From Persicitalea sp038235275 (GTDB lineage: Bacteria; Bacteroidota; Bacteroidia; Cytophagales; Spirosomataceae): a stretch of DNA of 64,000 bases. The position numbers were made by a program, and so were the translations under genes. The notes beneath the pieces were generated by a model, which was not told the DNA's origin, did no database searches, and saw nothing but the letters and a program-made list of their open reading frames with translations. Shown in pieces: positions 1 through 9,097 of this stretch. Location of the stretch: positions 62,001 to 126,000 of the forward strand of contig JBBSUC010000002.1 in assembly GCA_038235275.1 (NCBI GenBank). Direction: 5' to 3'. The stretch's first letter is position 1. Each line of letters begins with the position of its first letter.

Positions 1-749
1 ATGACAAAGCCTACGAAGCTGCCACCAAAGGTATCTCCGCCGCCACTGAAGCGCTGGTTTTCACGCCACCCAACCTTGGTAACGGGAGTTATAATCTCAA
101 TTACAAAATGATTAACGAGCGTGGCGGCTATTGGAGCTTCGCGGGGGGCAATCTTGAAAAACTGCTCTCCGGCCAGCGCGACAACGCCAAAACCAGCGAA
201 GCTGCCCGCCTGACCTACTACCGCTTCGATGGCAACTCGGCCAACAACAACAAGGGAATTGCCGCGCCGGGCCGCCCAATGACGCTGGTCGGCTACGAAG
301 AAAACCTGCTCATTCTGGCCGAGGCGGGTACCCGCACCCTGGGAGCCGAGGAAGGTTTGAAGCAACTCAACAAACTGCGCGTTTACCTTGCCTCAGGCAA
401 AGCCTTCGAGAAGCTGAACGCCACCGACGCAATAAAATACGACCCTTACGTATTGGCTGATTTCGACAAAGGCGGTATTGAAAATGCCGATAACCTCGAC
501 GCCAAGCGTGCCTTGCTGCGTGAAATCGTGCAAGAGCGCTATGTCTCGGGCTTCACGGGTCTGATGCCTTTCGACGACCTTAGAAGATTAGGTACCAAAG
601 AAAAGGACATTGCCGTGCTGCCACCCTTCAACTCGGCCACCGCCAGCAAATACCCGCAACGCTTTGTCGTGGCTCAAACCGAACTCAGCGCCAATGAAAA
701 CGCCCCGCGCGATCCGGGCATTTTTGCAGAGACGGAGGTGAATAAATAG
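1..749 (+). CDS. SusD/RagB-like outer-membrane nutrient-binding protein, C-terminal part
   Basis: The reading frame is open from base 3 and enters from outside the left edge, so the visible Met at 108 is internal; about 248 residues remain. The family consists of surface lipoproteins that bind glycans or other oligomers and lid a SusC TonB-dependent transporter. The C-terminal end shows the typical SusD pattern: a helix beginning YEENLLILAEA, a later VQERYVSGFTGLMPFDDLRR segment, and a final PQRF..AQTELSANENAP motif that precedes the stop. A SusC gene is expected upstream of the window. The next gene is convergent, so this is the last gene of its operon. Substrate cannot be read from this fragment. 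Confidence 0.85.
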   Translation, partial: DKAYEAATKGISAATEALVFTPPNLGNGSYNLNYKMINERGGYWSFAGGNLEKLLSGQRDNAKTSEAARLTYYRFDGNSANNNKGIAAPGRPMTLVGYEENLLILAEAGTRTLGAEEGLKQLNKLRVYLASGKAFEKLNATDAIKYDPYVLADFDKGGIENADNLDAKRALLREIVQERYVSGFTGLMPFDDLRRLGTKEKDIAVLPPFNSATASKYPQRFVVAQTELSANENAPRDPGIFAETEVNK

Positions 750-758
750 ATATGAGAT

Positions 759-799
759 ATGAATTATGAGATGCGTATTATTGTAATCTCATAATTCAT
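759..799. repeat. 14-bp perfect inverted repeat between convergent genes
   Basis: The arm ATGAATTATGAGAT (759-772) is repeated inverted at 786-799 with a 13-nt spacer. It lies just after the SusD stop and includes the stop codon of the convergent M14 gene. There is no strong T tract, so it may be a weak bidirectional terminator or a repeat remnant. Confidence 0.7.
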
Positions 800-2036
800 A
801 ATTCAAAAGAATCGCCATCATTTTCTCGGCGGCGACGCGGCTCTTGGTTTTTATAAAATCACGGGGCGTGTCGTCGCCGATTTCGTAGGTGATGCCCACG
901 GCGTTGAATTGCACGAAGAACCAACCCTTGCTCACGGGTTGACCGATGTTGGAGGGAGAGATATTGGGTTCGTAGTCGGGGATTGCCCGCTTGATTTCGT
1001 TTAGCCAGTTTTTGGTAAAATTGGGGTAAGCCGTTGCCGTATCGGAATTGTTGGTGTAGTACACATCCTCATAGGTCGAGTGGAAATCAAGGCCCAAAAT
1101 TACTTTGGCCCGCGTTTTATTGGCATAGTCGATTATGTATTCGGCCATCTGTTTTGTCTCGGGCTGATTATAGCGGTCCCAGTCGCGATTGAGGTCGATG
1201 CCGCCCGCGTTGTGTCGCCAATGACCTAGGTCCACCCCGTCAGGATTCTGCATCGGGAAGAGCAGCACCTGATATTTCTGTTTGAATTTTTCGGTTAGGG
1301 GGTCATTTTCTAGCAGTCTTTCCACAAAGTGCAGGAAAGCCAGTTGTCCGGTAGTTTCCGGCGGATGCTGGCGGCTCATCAGGACGATAATTTCATTTTG
1401 CCCTTTGTTTTTTTCAAAAAGTGAAGCGGTGTAAAGTGGTCGGCCTAACTTGCTTTTTCCGTAGGAACTCACCTTCGTTTCAGGGCTTATTTGCTTTGTT
1501 TCCGCCAGCCAGTCACGCAAATGTTCGGTCGTAAAAAGCTCTTGTCCGGCAACCCACAGGGTATCTTCACTAACATTAAGAGGAAATTGGACGTTACCTC
1601 CGCGCTTTACAATCAAATTGCTATCCAGATCAGTCCAGGATTTGCCGTCTTGAGAGAGCTTTGGCAAGTAGCGGTGTTTACCGTTTTGGTAGTCGATATT
1701 CAAATAAATTTTCTTCGATGTTTTGCTCCACAATTTGAAAGCATACCACGGGCTGGGATTGATCGGCATATTTTCCGGCTTGATCTTAATGGTGAACGTG
1801 CTGTCATTTTCGGTTTTAAAATCATTCAATCTTGCTCCGTTGAATTTATTGGAAGCTGATACCCCCGACGCTGTGATATATATTTTCTTTTCCTGATATT
1901 GAATAGGTTTAGACTCCGTATCGACGTAGTTCGGAAAGTTGTGCGGGCGGGTTTTGGTGTTGTAAATTTCCTTTTTGCAGCCAATATTTAGGATTACAAG
2001 CATTGCACAAAGTAACAGACAGTATTTTTGATTCAT
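789..2036 (-). CDS. M14-family zinc carboxypeptidase-like lipoprotein
   Basis: A 415-residue secreted metallopeptidase. The N-terminus is a lipoprotein signal with lipobox LNIGC (Cys20), so it is probably membrane anchored outside the cytoplasm. Residues about 45-165 form an N-terminal beta-rich domain; the peptidase domain follows. M14 zinc and catalytic residues are visible: H224 and E227 in RQHPPE, R284 in DLNRDW, H319 in DFHST, and a late Glu at 385 in ITYEIGDD. The set is complete, so activity is expected, but the cleaved peptide or amide is unknown. The architecture resembles the cytosolic-carboxypeptidase-like M14 branch. It is convergent with the SusD gene and stands alone. Confidence 0.85.
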   Translation of the reverse strand: MNQKYCLLLCAMLVILNIGCKKEIYNTKTRPHNFPNYVDTESKPIQYQEKKIYITASGVSASNKFNGARLNDFKTENDSTFTIKIKPENMPINPSPWYAFKLWSKTSKKIYLNIDYQNGKHRYLPKLSQDGKSWTDLDSNLIVKRGGNVQFPLNVSEDTLWVAGQELFTTEHLRDWLAETKQISPETKVSSYGKSKLGRPLYTASLFEKNKGQNEIIVLMSRQHPPETTGQLAFLHFVERLLENDPLTEKFKQKYQVLLFPMQNPDGVDLGHWRHNAGGIDLNRDWDRYNQPETKQMAEYIIDYANKTRAKVILGLDFHSTYEDVYYTNNSDTATAYPNFTKNWLNEIKRAIPDYEPNISPSNIGQPVSKGWFFVQFNAVGITYEIGDDTPRDFIKTKSRVAAEKMMAILLNYEL

Positions 2037-2091
2037 AGAATTTGAATTTAAAATCTATTCAATTTTTTCAAAATAATTTCTAAGGTAAGGA

Positions 2092-2397
2092 TCACTCGAC
2101 CTCCAAAATTCCCCCTTCCAAATGATAAATATTCTTTTCATTCCAAGCTGGAACGCGGCAGTAGTCCATAGCCGCCACCTTGCTGCGGGTGCCGTTGGTA
2201 CAGATGACGATAATGGTATTATAAGGCTCCAAAACCTGCCGCTGACTACGGATTTTTGAAAGCGGGATATTGATCCCACCCTCATTGAATTCCTCAAATT
2301 CCCAGGATTCGCGCACGTCCACGACTACCGCTTCCGGCTTCTGCCTTATTTCTTTCATTTGGGAAAGCGTGATGTCTTGATACTTTTTCCTGGTCAT
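2092..2397 (-). CDS. rhodanese-like domain protein
   Basis: A 101-residue single-domain rhodanese (sulfurtransferase fold). The loop CTNGTRS, with Cys66, matches the active-site pattern in which Cys carries a persulfide, and VVVDVRESWEFEEF is the typical CH2A-like segment. I chose the ATG at 2397 because it starts just before the conserved first strand; a longer in-frame extension upstream has no similarity to the family. No signal peptide is present, so it is cytoplasmic. Its sulfur acceptor is unknown. It lies downstream of no obvious partner, 55 nt before the M14 gene on the same strand. Confidence 0.85.
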   Translation of the reverse strand: MTRKKYQDITLSQMKEIRQKPEAVVVDVRESWEFEEFNEGGINIPLSKIRSQRQVLEPYNTIIVICTNGTRSKVAAMDYCRVPAWNEKNIYHLEGGILEVE

Positions 2398-2543
2398 AAA
2401 ATCGGCCCTTCTTTTCCCAAAAATACAATTCCAACTCTTCGCATCAAAAAAAGGCACTCTACCTACTGGTAAAATGCCTTTTGGATTTCTCAAAACCAAT
2501 CGAATGAGTTGGAGGGCAACAACTGCTACCCCTTGGCACTTGC

Positions 2544-2580
2544 CTATTCTATCATTCTACCATTCACTCATTCAAAATTA
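2544..2580. repeat. copy of interspersed AATTTTGAATGA palindromic repeat (half element)
   Basis: Read on the minus strand this intergenic stretch begins TAATTTTGAATGAGTGAATG and continues with GAATGATAGAAT. The same words occur at 19072-19164 and 53986-54067, where they form hairpins. It sits directly downstream of the OmpA-family gene. Confidence 0.6.
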
Positions 2581-2581
2581 G

Positions 2582-4876
2582 CTACTGCACCGCCAACACC
2601 TTGAACTCCGTCCGGCGATTCAATTGGTACTGACTTTCCGTGCAGTTCTCGCCGTCCGCGCACTCGTTCACGGGTTCGTTTTCGCCGTAGCCGCGCGCTA
2701 CGAGCCGCATCGGGCTAACGCCCCTGCGTACCAAATAGTCGTAAGCCGCGCGGGCCCGACGTTCGGACAGTTTCTCATTATACTGGTCGCTGGCCCGGCT
2801 GTCGGTGTGTGAGCGTAATTCCACAGTCATTTCAGGATACTTTTTCAGGAGTGAAACCACTCGTTCGAGTTCCTTTGCCGCGTCGGGGCGAATAAAGAAT
2901 TTATCGAGGTCGTAGTAAATATTGTCTAGCCGGAACACATCGCCCTCGCCATACATACCCACGTTGTTTTCCATTACCTCGCCCTTACGTCGGGTCTTAA
3001 TTTGGTTCTGGTCGCGGGTGTATTTGTCCTTTTCGGTCGTGATCGTGTAGTTCGAGTTGGGATCCATCGTTAGCTCGTACTGCCCGTCAGGTCCCGTCGT
3101 CACGGTTTCTTCCGAATTATTCTTGTCGTTGCGCAGCGTCACGCGGACGCCATCGGCGGGCCTTAAATCCACTTCTTTGCGAATGGTACCTTTTACAATG
3201 GACGTGTTTTCACTTCGGTCGAGGTAAATTGACAGTCCCATGCTGGGGTTAGACGACTGCGTGGCTGTCGAGAAACGCACGCTGTTGGCGGCGTAACCTT
3301 CCTTGATCGCCTTGAATTCGTATTCTTTGGACGATTCGAGGCACATCCTGACGCTGCCATCCATGCCCGTTGGTTGGAGTTGCTGGTTGACGCCGTTCTT
3401 CACCACGCGCACGTCGGCGGCTTCGATCGCCTCCTTGGTTTTGGCATCATAAACGAAAATGTTGAGTTGCTTGCAAACCCGGCGGAAGCTGTAGATATTG
3501 TCGTCGGAAGCCCCGCGCTTGCGATTTGAACTGAAATAACCCGACATGCGGCCAGCATCAGCGATGAAGCCAAAGTCGTCACTAGATGAATTGATCGGCG
3601 CTCCCAGGTTTTCGACGCCTTGCAGGGCGATGTCGCCCCTAAGTTCGGCGGAGAAAACGTCGAGTCCGCCCAAACCTTCGTGGCCATCCGACGAAAAGTA
3701 AAGTACTCCGTCGGCATCCATATAGGGAAACATCTCGTTGCCCTCGGTGTTTATCTCGCGGCCCATGTTCACAGGCGTACCCCATTGTCCGTCGTTGAAA
3801 TCCACCACGTACAGGTCGGTCGAGCCGTAGCCACCGGGCATGTCTGAGACGAAATACAGCTTTGAATCATCAGGGGAAAGCGCCGGATGACCGCAGGAAT
3901 AATTCTTACTATTAAAGGGCAATTCCCTAATGTTCACCCACTTACCTTTGGAATCTTGCTCGGCGTAGTAAAGTTTTAGTTTCCGGATTCCTTCGCTGCT
4001 GCTCTTGCCTGATTTGCCCTTATCGTCGTTGTTACGCGTGAAAATGATGCGTTTTTGATCTTTGAAAAAGGTCATCGGTCCCTCGTGGTATTTGGTATTG
4101 AGCGTGCGGCTGAAAATCTCGGACTTGGTCAGGTTTGCCTCGACAGGCGCTGCAGCGGTTTTGTTGGCATTGCCGGACGGGTTAATATCTCCCCCGCCCA
4201 AGGTGGAAGTAGAAGTCGTCGTTGTGATGCTGGCCTGGCGGAACTGGTTCGTGTCCGGCTGAAAATAGATGTCGAGGAAAGGAGTTTGGTTGAAGTTAAA
4301 AACCCGCTTGACCACCCCCGACTCGTTGCGGGCCGATACGAAAGTCAGGCCGCCCTGATAATACATCGGGCTGAAATCGGCCTGCCGGGAGTTGAAGGGA
4401 AGGTACTCGACTTTGTAGGAAGACGAATCCTGATAAAAACGGTTCATGTCCATGTAAGAAACCGTGAACTTCTTGCCGCGCAGGTCCTCGGTTTGCATCT
4501 CGCCGTACTTGGCGTACATCTTCTGCGAGTCGCGGTACTTGCGGTTCTTGGCCAGCGACTGCGCGTAGTAGAGGTACGTTTCGCTGGGCAGGTCGGTGTA
4601 TTTATCGACCAGTTCTCCGTACACCCGCTCGGAGTTGCGCGAATCCTGCAAGCGGCGGTAGCTGTAGCCAAGCTTCGTCAGGGCCTCACGGCGTTCCGCA
4701 GGGTCACCGCGCTTGTCGAGCCGGAGAAAGTCCTCGTAGCTGCGCACGGCGTTGAGGTAGCTCATGTCTTCAAACTGCTTGTTGGCCGCCCGAAGCCGGG
4801 CGGTTTGGGCCATCGCACCTACCGAAAGAAGGGTTAGGGAAATCGCCAGTAGCAACGTTTTACGGCAGATTTTCAT
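2582..4876 (-). CDS. OmpA-family protein with TPR and beta-propeller repeats (PorE-like architecture)
   Basis: A 764-residue envelope protein. A Sec signal peptide (MKICRK...SVGAMAQ) is followed by TPR-like helices (to about residue 135), a PD40/WD40-like beta-propeller region with repeated FSPMYY, ALSPDDSKLYFVSD and YMDADGVLYFSSDG blades, a carboxypeptidase-regulatory-like domain near residue 470-600, and a C-terminal OmpA domain (ELRSHTDSRAS...NEKLSERRA..YDYL) that binds peptidoglycan. This order matches PorE-type T9SS-associated proteins, which anchor the machine to the wall; in this phylum many paralogues also exist. I use ATG 4876; a TTG 18 nt upstream is possible. No PorP/SprF partner is adjacent, so a T9SS role is inferred only. 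Confidence 0.82.
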   Translation of the reverse strand: MKICRKTLLLAISLTLLSVGAMAQTARLRAANKQFEDMSYLNAVRSYEDFLRLDKRGDPAERREALTKLGYSYRRLQDSRNSERVYGELVDKYTDLPSETYLYYAQSLAKNRKYRDSQKMYAKYGEMQTEDLRGKKFTVSYMDMNRFYQDSSSYKVEYLPFNSRQADFSPMYYQGGLTFVSARNESGVVKRVFNFNQTPFLDIYFQPDTNQFRQASITTTTSTSTLGGGDINPSGNANKTAAAPVEANLTKSEIFSRTLNTKYHEGPMTFFKDQKRIIFTRNNDDKGKSGKSSSEGIRKLKLYYAEQDSKGKWVNIRELPFNSKNYSCGHPALSPDDSKLYFVSDMPGGYGSTDLYVVDFNDGQWGTPVNMGREINTEGNEMFPYMDADGVLYFSSDGHEGLGGLDVFSAELRGDIALQGVENLGAPINSSSDDFGFIADAGRMSGYFSSNRKRGASDDNIYSFRRVCKQLNIFVYDAKTKEAIEAADVRVVKNGVNQQLQPTGMDGSVRMCLESSKEYEFKAIKEGYAANSVRFSTATQSSNPSMGLSIYLDRSENTSIVKGTIRKEVDLRPADGVRVTLRNDKNNSEETVTTGPDGQYELTMDPNSNYTITTEKDKYTRDQNQIKTRRKGEVMENNVGMYGEGDVFRLDNIYYDLDKFFIRPDAAKELERVVSLLKKYPEMTVELRSHTDSRASDQYNEKLSERRARAAYDYLVRRGVSPMRLVARGYGENEPVNECADGENCTESQYQLNRRTEFKVLAVQ

Positions 4877-5088
4877 AGAGATTTTTCTTTTCAATGTGTA
4901 TTATTCCAGTAGTAATGACTAGTGATTAGCAAAGAAAATGCCAATTTTTATTTTAAGTGGAAAATAATGAACGGTTGATTAGGATTTAGGTTGCTAGGCA
5001 TCAGGTAAGGCCGCATCAGACCCTAGGGCTATATGTTGAATATCAAATATTTATCCCTAAAAATAATGGATACATCGCAACTTGGAAA

Positions 5089-6432
5089 TTAGCTTTTCAG
5101 AATTTCAAATTTAAGAATTTCGGTGGTTTTGGAATTCACCCTAAAACGCTCGTCGGTTCGTAATCCTAGCACCCAAACTACGTTTTGCTCAGCGTCTGCT
5201 AATACCAGGAAATCTTTTTTTCGGTTTATCGGTACCTTGGCATCAACGAGCAGATCGCTGACTTTCTTGCTTTTCCCGCCCATGCCGAAAGGCTGTAGCC
5301 AGTCGCCTGCCCGCGAGGGCCTCATCCGCAGCGGGAAGCGCAGTTTGGCGGCGTTAAAGTAGGCTGTTTGCGCATCTGCCCGAAATTCCATGTTCGGCAA
5401 AAGGGGCGTCCGCGTAATTATCAGCGACATATTTCCGGGCAGCGTTATTTTAGCCGAACCTTCCTGAATAAAAATAGAGTGAAAATCATCCGCCTGGCGT
5501 AGTAACTCGACAATCAAATCTTCTCGATCCTTGATTAAGGAGTGAGTAGATGAAAAAAACTGCTTCCCGCTAACTCCACCAAGGGAAGCCACGACTTGCT
5601 TCGTCTGAGCGTAGTTAAAGCCATATTCTTGCAGAATTTCGTGCAAAATATAGGCTGGCTCATTGGCTTTCTGAATCGTGGAGATGGAAATATAAATGCC
5701 ATCATTTTCAATACGAACCGCCTTCCTGCGCCATTCCAAAAGCAATCCGCCAACGAGCGAATCGACCGCCCGCAGTCGTTCAAGATTTTGGTTGAAAGTC
5801 CTGTGCAAGGAGGGATTGATTTCCTGCAGTACGGGTAGTACCTGGTGTCTCAATAAGTTACGACGATACGTATCGGTGGCGTTGGAGCTGTCCTCCCGCC
5901 AAGCGATTTTTGCTTTTTGGGCAAAGTCCAGGATTTCGTTTTTTGAGACAAACAGCAATGGACGTACTACTTCACCTTTGACGGGCGCTATTCCCAGCAA
6001 TCCAGGCAATCCAGTACCGCGCGTGAGGTTCAGCAGCACGGTTTCGATGTTGTCGTCGGCGTGGTGCGCGGTCGCCAGGTAATCATACTTGAATTCCTGG
6101 ATCAGTTCCTCAAACCAGGCATAGCGTAAATCCCGCGCCGCCATTTGGATTGAAACGCCGTCTTTTTCAGCCCGCTGAGCCGTTTCAAACTTTCGTGTAT
6201 GAAAAATAACGTTATGCTCCTCGGACCAATGCCGTACAGATACCTCATCGTCCTCCGACTCCGCACCACGCAGTCCGAAATTGCAGTGGGCGATGGCGAA
6301 GGAAAATTTTGCCCGGTGAAAAAGCTCGGCCAGCACCATCGAATCCACGCCTCCGCTCACGGCCAGCAGCGTTCTTTTCTCGGAAAGCTCGGGAGCGTAG
6401 TCGTTAACAAAAGTTAAAAGGGCGTGCAGCAT
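5089..6432 (-). CDS. tilS: tRNA(Ile)-lysidine synthase TilS
   Basis: A 447-residue N-type ATP pyrophosphatase that converts C34 of the CAU-anticodon tRNA(Ile) to lysidine, making it read AUA. The PP-loop SGGVDS is at residues 26-31, followed by AHCNFGLRGAESEDDE and the TAHHADDNIET motif; the C-terminal part (FPLRMRPSRAGDWLQPFGM..KKVSDLL) is the TilS substrate-binding domain. ATG 6432 places the PP-loop at the usual distance; the in-frame extension to 6492 is not family-like. A TATCTTTG box on the minus strand at 6487-6480 may be its -10-like element, although no matching upstream TTTG is seen. Essential housekeeping gene. Confidence 0.95.
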   Translation of the reverse strand: MLHALLTFVNDYAPELSEKRTLLAVSGGVDSMVLAELFHRAKFSFAIAHCNFGLRGAESEDDEVSVRHWSEEHNVIFHTRKFETAQRAEKDGVSIQMAARDLRYAWFEELIQEFKYDYLATAHHADDNIETVLLNLTRGTGLPGLLGIAPVKGEVVRPLLFVSKNEILDFAQKAKIAWREDSSNATDTYRRNLLRHQVLPVLQEINPSLHRTFNQNLERLRAVDSLVGGLLLEWRRKAVRIENDGIYISISTIQKANEPAYILHEILQEYGFNYAQTKQVVASLGGVSGKQFFSSTHSLIKDREDLIVELLRQADDFHSIFIQEGSAKITLPGNMSLIITRTPLLPNMEFRADAQTAYFNAAKLRFPLRMRPSRAGDWLQPFGMGGKSKKVSDLLVDAKVPINRKKDFLVLADAEQNVVWVLGLRTDERFRVNSKTTEILKFEILKS

Positions 6433-6582
6433 GAGGCAAAGCGTGGCTTTAAACGTAATTTTACTGCTGATTTTAGTTCCAAAGATAGGCACAAAGGGCG
6501 GTGTCCTGAATCTGTTTTAGAAATAATGCCGACCCGAGGCAACCTTTTTAAACGGGATGGGGTCTATCTTATCGAAGAAGCC

Positions 6583-8220
6583 ATGAAAAATAGTTTGCTC
6601 GCTTGTATGTTATTGATTTCCACCTGGGCCGCCGGTCAGGGCCGCCCGCCGCAGGAGCGCCTGCCGGGCAATCCGAGCGGGGCATCCGGCGGGCAGTCGC
6701 CAGACACGGTCGAGCTGCTCCCCGGTGCTGACAGCCTGACGGTCACTACTGAAAATGGCATAGAAATCCGGCGGGTCGTCAACAATGTCCGCTTCCGGCA
6801 CAAGGGTTCATTGCTTTACTGCGATTTGGCGATTCAGAACGTGGGCAGCAATCTGATTCAGGCGTACGGCCATGTAAAGGTGGTGCAGGGCGACACGATC
6901 ACCGTCACGGGCGACACGCTGCTATACTACGGAGATACGCGCTTTGCCATCGTGAGCGGCAAAAAAGCCGTTTTATTCGATGAAAAAAGAACGCTCACCT
7001 CCAAAAAATTGGAATACGACATGGCCAACGGCCTGGCCTACTACCGCGTGCCGGGCCGTACGGTGGATTCATCCAACGTGCTGACCAGTAAGGAGGGAAT
7101 TTATAATACTCGCTCGAAGGTATTCGATTACTACGGTGATGTGAAGCTGGTGAACAAAAAATACGTCCTCACGACCGACACGCTGATTTACAATTCCATC
7201 ACGAAGTGGTCGTACTTCAACGGCCCTACCAAAATTGTGAATGAAGATGGGACGCTGGTCGCTAAGCGCGGACAGTACAATACCGAAACGGAAGAATCCA
7301 GCTTCAGTACCCGCACGATGGTCGAAAATGAAAGTTATACGCTCACGGGCGATTCGCTTTTTTACGATAGTCAAAAACAACTCGGCTTCGCCAAAGGCAA
7401 CGTCGAGATTTTTGCGAAGGAAGATAAGACGCTGCTAATTGGCGATGAGGGAATTTACCGGGGCGGGGAAGGTTTTTCCAAAGTCTTTGGCCACGCCCTA
7501 GTCAAAAGCGTCGTATCAGAAGACACGCTGTACATCCGAGCCGACACGCTTTATTCCATTCAGAACAAGGTAGATAGCACCCGAAAGTTGATTGGTGACC
7601 GGAACGTGTTTATTTTCAAATCCGATTTTCAGGGCCGTTGCGATTCGGTGCTTTACAATACGGCCGACTCCACGGTCTTTTTCTTCCGCGAGCCGATACT
7701 CTGGGGAAGCAACTACCAGATGGAAGCGGATTCGATTAGTGCTTTTTTGGTTAATAATAAAATCGATCGGATGCTGCTGCGCAGCAATTCCTTTGTCATT
7801 TCGGAAGACACACTCATCGCGCAGTTCAACCAAGTGAAGGGCCGCACTATCAACGCCTATTTCAACGAAGAAAGCAACTTGAAAAGGGTGTTTGTGGACG
7901 GCAACGGACAGAGCGCCTACTACGCTCTGGACGAGGACGAAAAGCTTATTGGTCTTAACCGCGTGGAATGCGGGAAAATGAATCTACAATTTGCGGCCAA
8001 TCGGGTGAACCGAATCGCGTTTTTGGGGCAACCCGTGGGGAGTCTGATTCCGCCGCAAAATATAAAAGCACCACAGCGGCAACTTGAGGGCTTCAATTGG
8101 CGTATCGGTGAGAAACCGACCCTGAAACAAACCATTTGGGCCGAGGTGGCCCCTGAGAAAAAGGCGGTCGAGCCGACAAAACAACTGAATACGGCTCGTT
8201 TGCCGAAGAATTTGAAATAG
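6583..8220 (+). CDS. OstA/LptA-like periplasmic protein
   Basis: A 545-residue exported protein with a signal peptide (MKNSLLACMLLISTWAAGQ) and long runs of repeated beta-strand units of the OstA type (for example GDTLLYYGDTRFAIVSG, SKEGIYNTRSKVFDYYGDV, TLTGDSLFYDSQKQLGFAKGNVEI). Each unit has the D(T/S)L.Y pattern of the LptA/LptC/LptD-N jelly-roll. In LPS-producing bacteria such proteins form the periplasmic bridge for lipopolysaccharide transport; the Bacteroidota OstA-like group is larger than E. coli LptA. ATG 6583 is chosen because it starts the signal peptide. It diverges from tilS. The role in LPS export is inferred from fold. Confidence 0.85.
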   Translation: MKNSLLACMLLISTWAAGQGRPPQERLPGNPSGASGGQSPDTVELLPGADSLTVTTENGIEIRRVVNNVRFRHKGSLLYCDLAIQNVGSNLIQAYGHVKVVQGDTITVTGDTLLYYGDTRFAIVSGKKAVLFDEKRTLTSKKLEYDMANGLAYYRVPGRTVDSSNVLTSKEGIYNTRSKVFDYYGDVKLVNKKYVLTTDTLIYNSITKWSYFNGPTKIVNEDGTLVAKRGQYNTETEESSFSTRTMVENESYTLTGDSLFYDSQKQLGFAKGNVEIFAKEDKTLLIGDEGIYRGGEGFSKVFGHALVKSVVSEDTLYIRADTLYSIQNKVDSTRKLIGDRNVFIFKSDFQGRCDSVLYNTADSTVFFFREPILWGSNYQMEADSISAFLVNNKIDRMLLRSNSFVISEDTLIAQFNQVKGRTINAYFNEESNLKRVFVDGNGQSAYYALDEDEKLIGLNRVECGKMNLQFAANRVNRIAFLGQPVGSLIPPQNIKAPQRQLEGFNWRIGEKPTLKQTIWAEVAPEKKAVEPTKQLNTARLPKNLK

Positions 8221-8309
8221 CCGAGCGGGTTCTAGCACGGTTTTTGTAATAATGTTTATCATTGATAATAGCCGCTCAATAAATTTTTGCCAGCTATTGC
8301 ACAATAATC

Positions 8310-8341
8310 TTTGATAGTCTTGTCGTAAATGTATATTTTTG
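8310..8341 (+). promoter_or_regulatory. Bacteroidota-type promoter TTTG-N20-TATTTTTG
   Basis: TTTG at 8310-8313 and TATTTTTG at 8334-8341 are separated by 20 nt, an exact fit to the TTTG-N19-21-TAnnTTTG consensus known for the primary sigma factor of this phylum. It lies 53 nt upstream of the T9SS cargo gene. Confidence 0.75.
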
Positions 8342-8393
8342 TAAATCAAAGGGATAATTAAGAGGCCCGGCGATTCAAACTTTGCCCCTTGCC

Positions 8394-9023
8394 ATGAAAA
8401 AAACTATACTTATTGTTTATACTTTACTCATACTGAGCAGCATGACTGCCCAAGCCCAGGTTCCTTCAAATAGCAGTCGCCTGAATTTGCCGAATAAAAC
8501 GCAGAAGATGGCCTTCGATCGCCCATTGATGCAGAAACCTACGGTGCTTTCTTACAAGCCGCTGGCTCTGGGAAAGCCGCAGGCGCTGAATGATTATTAC
8601 CGCGCTTTAATGTTTGCCAAACCTGCCAATAACACCGCTCCCTCTACCGTAGCCGTCGCCGAGAGTCTTGCTGTTAACCCCAACGCCCAAGTTGCCAAAG
8701 CAGATCGTCGTTCTTCCTCTATGGAACGGACATCCGACGGAAATCTTTTCTCAAACGAGTGGCTTACGGTTTCCAATGTTTACCCCAATCCGGCCAGCGA
8801 TTATGCCGAATTTGATTATACCATAAAGAGTTCAGAGCGAGAGGCCAAGATCGTGATTTGCAATATTTTGGGCAATCCAATTTCAGAGTATACCCTGGAC
8901 AAAAACGATCGCAAACTGCGCATCAACACGCGGGAAATGCCCACGAGCGTGTACTTTTATCGCCTGGCCATCGATGGCAACTCTGTGGCGACCAAAAAAC
9001 TGCTCGTCCGCCATCAGCAATAG
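8394..9023 (+). CDS. T9SS type A sorting domain-containing secreted protein
   Basis: A 209-residue protein with a Sec signal peptide (MKKTILIVYTLLILSSMTAQAQ), a low-complexity middle without recognised domain, and a C-terminal type IX secretion sorting domain of about 80 residues: it starts VSNVYPNPASDYAEFDY, contains VYFYRL and ends in the basic KKLLVRHQQ. Family knowledge says this tail is recognised by the T9SS translocon and removed or anchored by PorU. The unusual point is that almost the whole mature protein is the sorting domain plus a short linker, so it has no visible catalytic cargo. ATG 8394 is preceded by a strong promoter. Confidence 0.88.
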   Translation: MKKTILIVYTLLILSSMTAQAQVPSNSSRLNLPNKTQKMAFDRPLMQKPTVLSYKPLALGKPQALNDYYRALMFAKPANNTAPSTVAVAESLAVNPNAQVAKADRRSSSMERTSDGNLFSNEWLTVSNVYPNPASDYAEFDYTIKSSEREAKIVICNILGNPISEYTLDKNDRKLRINTREMPTSVYFYRLAIDGNSVATKKLLVRHQQ

Positions 9024-9045
9024 TCCGTTTCACGATACTTTCAAG

Positions 9046-9080
9046 GCTACCGGTTCGTTATGAACCGAGTAGCTTTTTTT
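9046..9080 (+). terminator. rho-independent terminator of the T9SS cargo gene
   Basis: GCTACCGGTTC (9046-9056) pairs with GAACCGAGTAGC (9062-9073) with one bulged A, loop GTTAT, followed by seven T (9074-9080). It sits 23 nt after the stop. Confidence 0.85.
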
Positions 9081-9097
9081 ATTACCTTTGCCGCCTT

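Noticed and set aside
2055..2297. 80-codon minus-strand frame overlapping the rhodanese gene
   Set aside because: Other frame of the rhodanese coding region.
4055..4837. 260-codon plus-strand frame opposite the OmpA-family gene
   Set aside because: Complementary to a gene with clear domains; no motif of its own.
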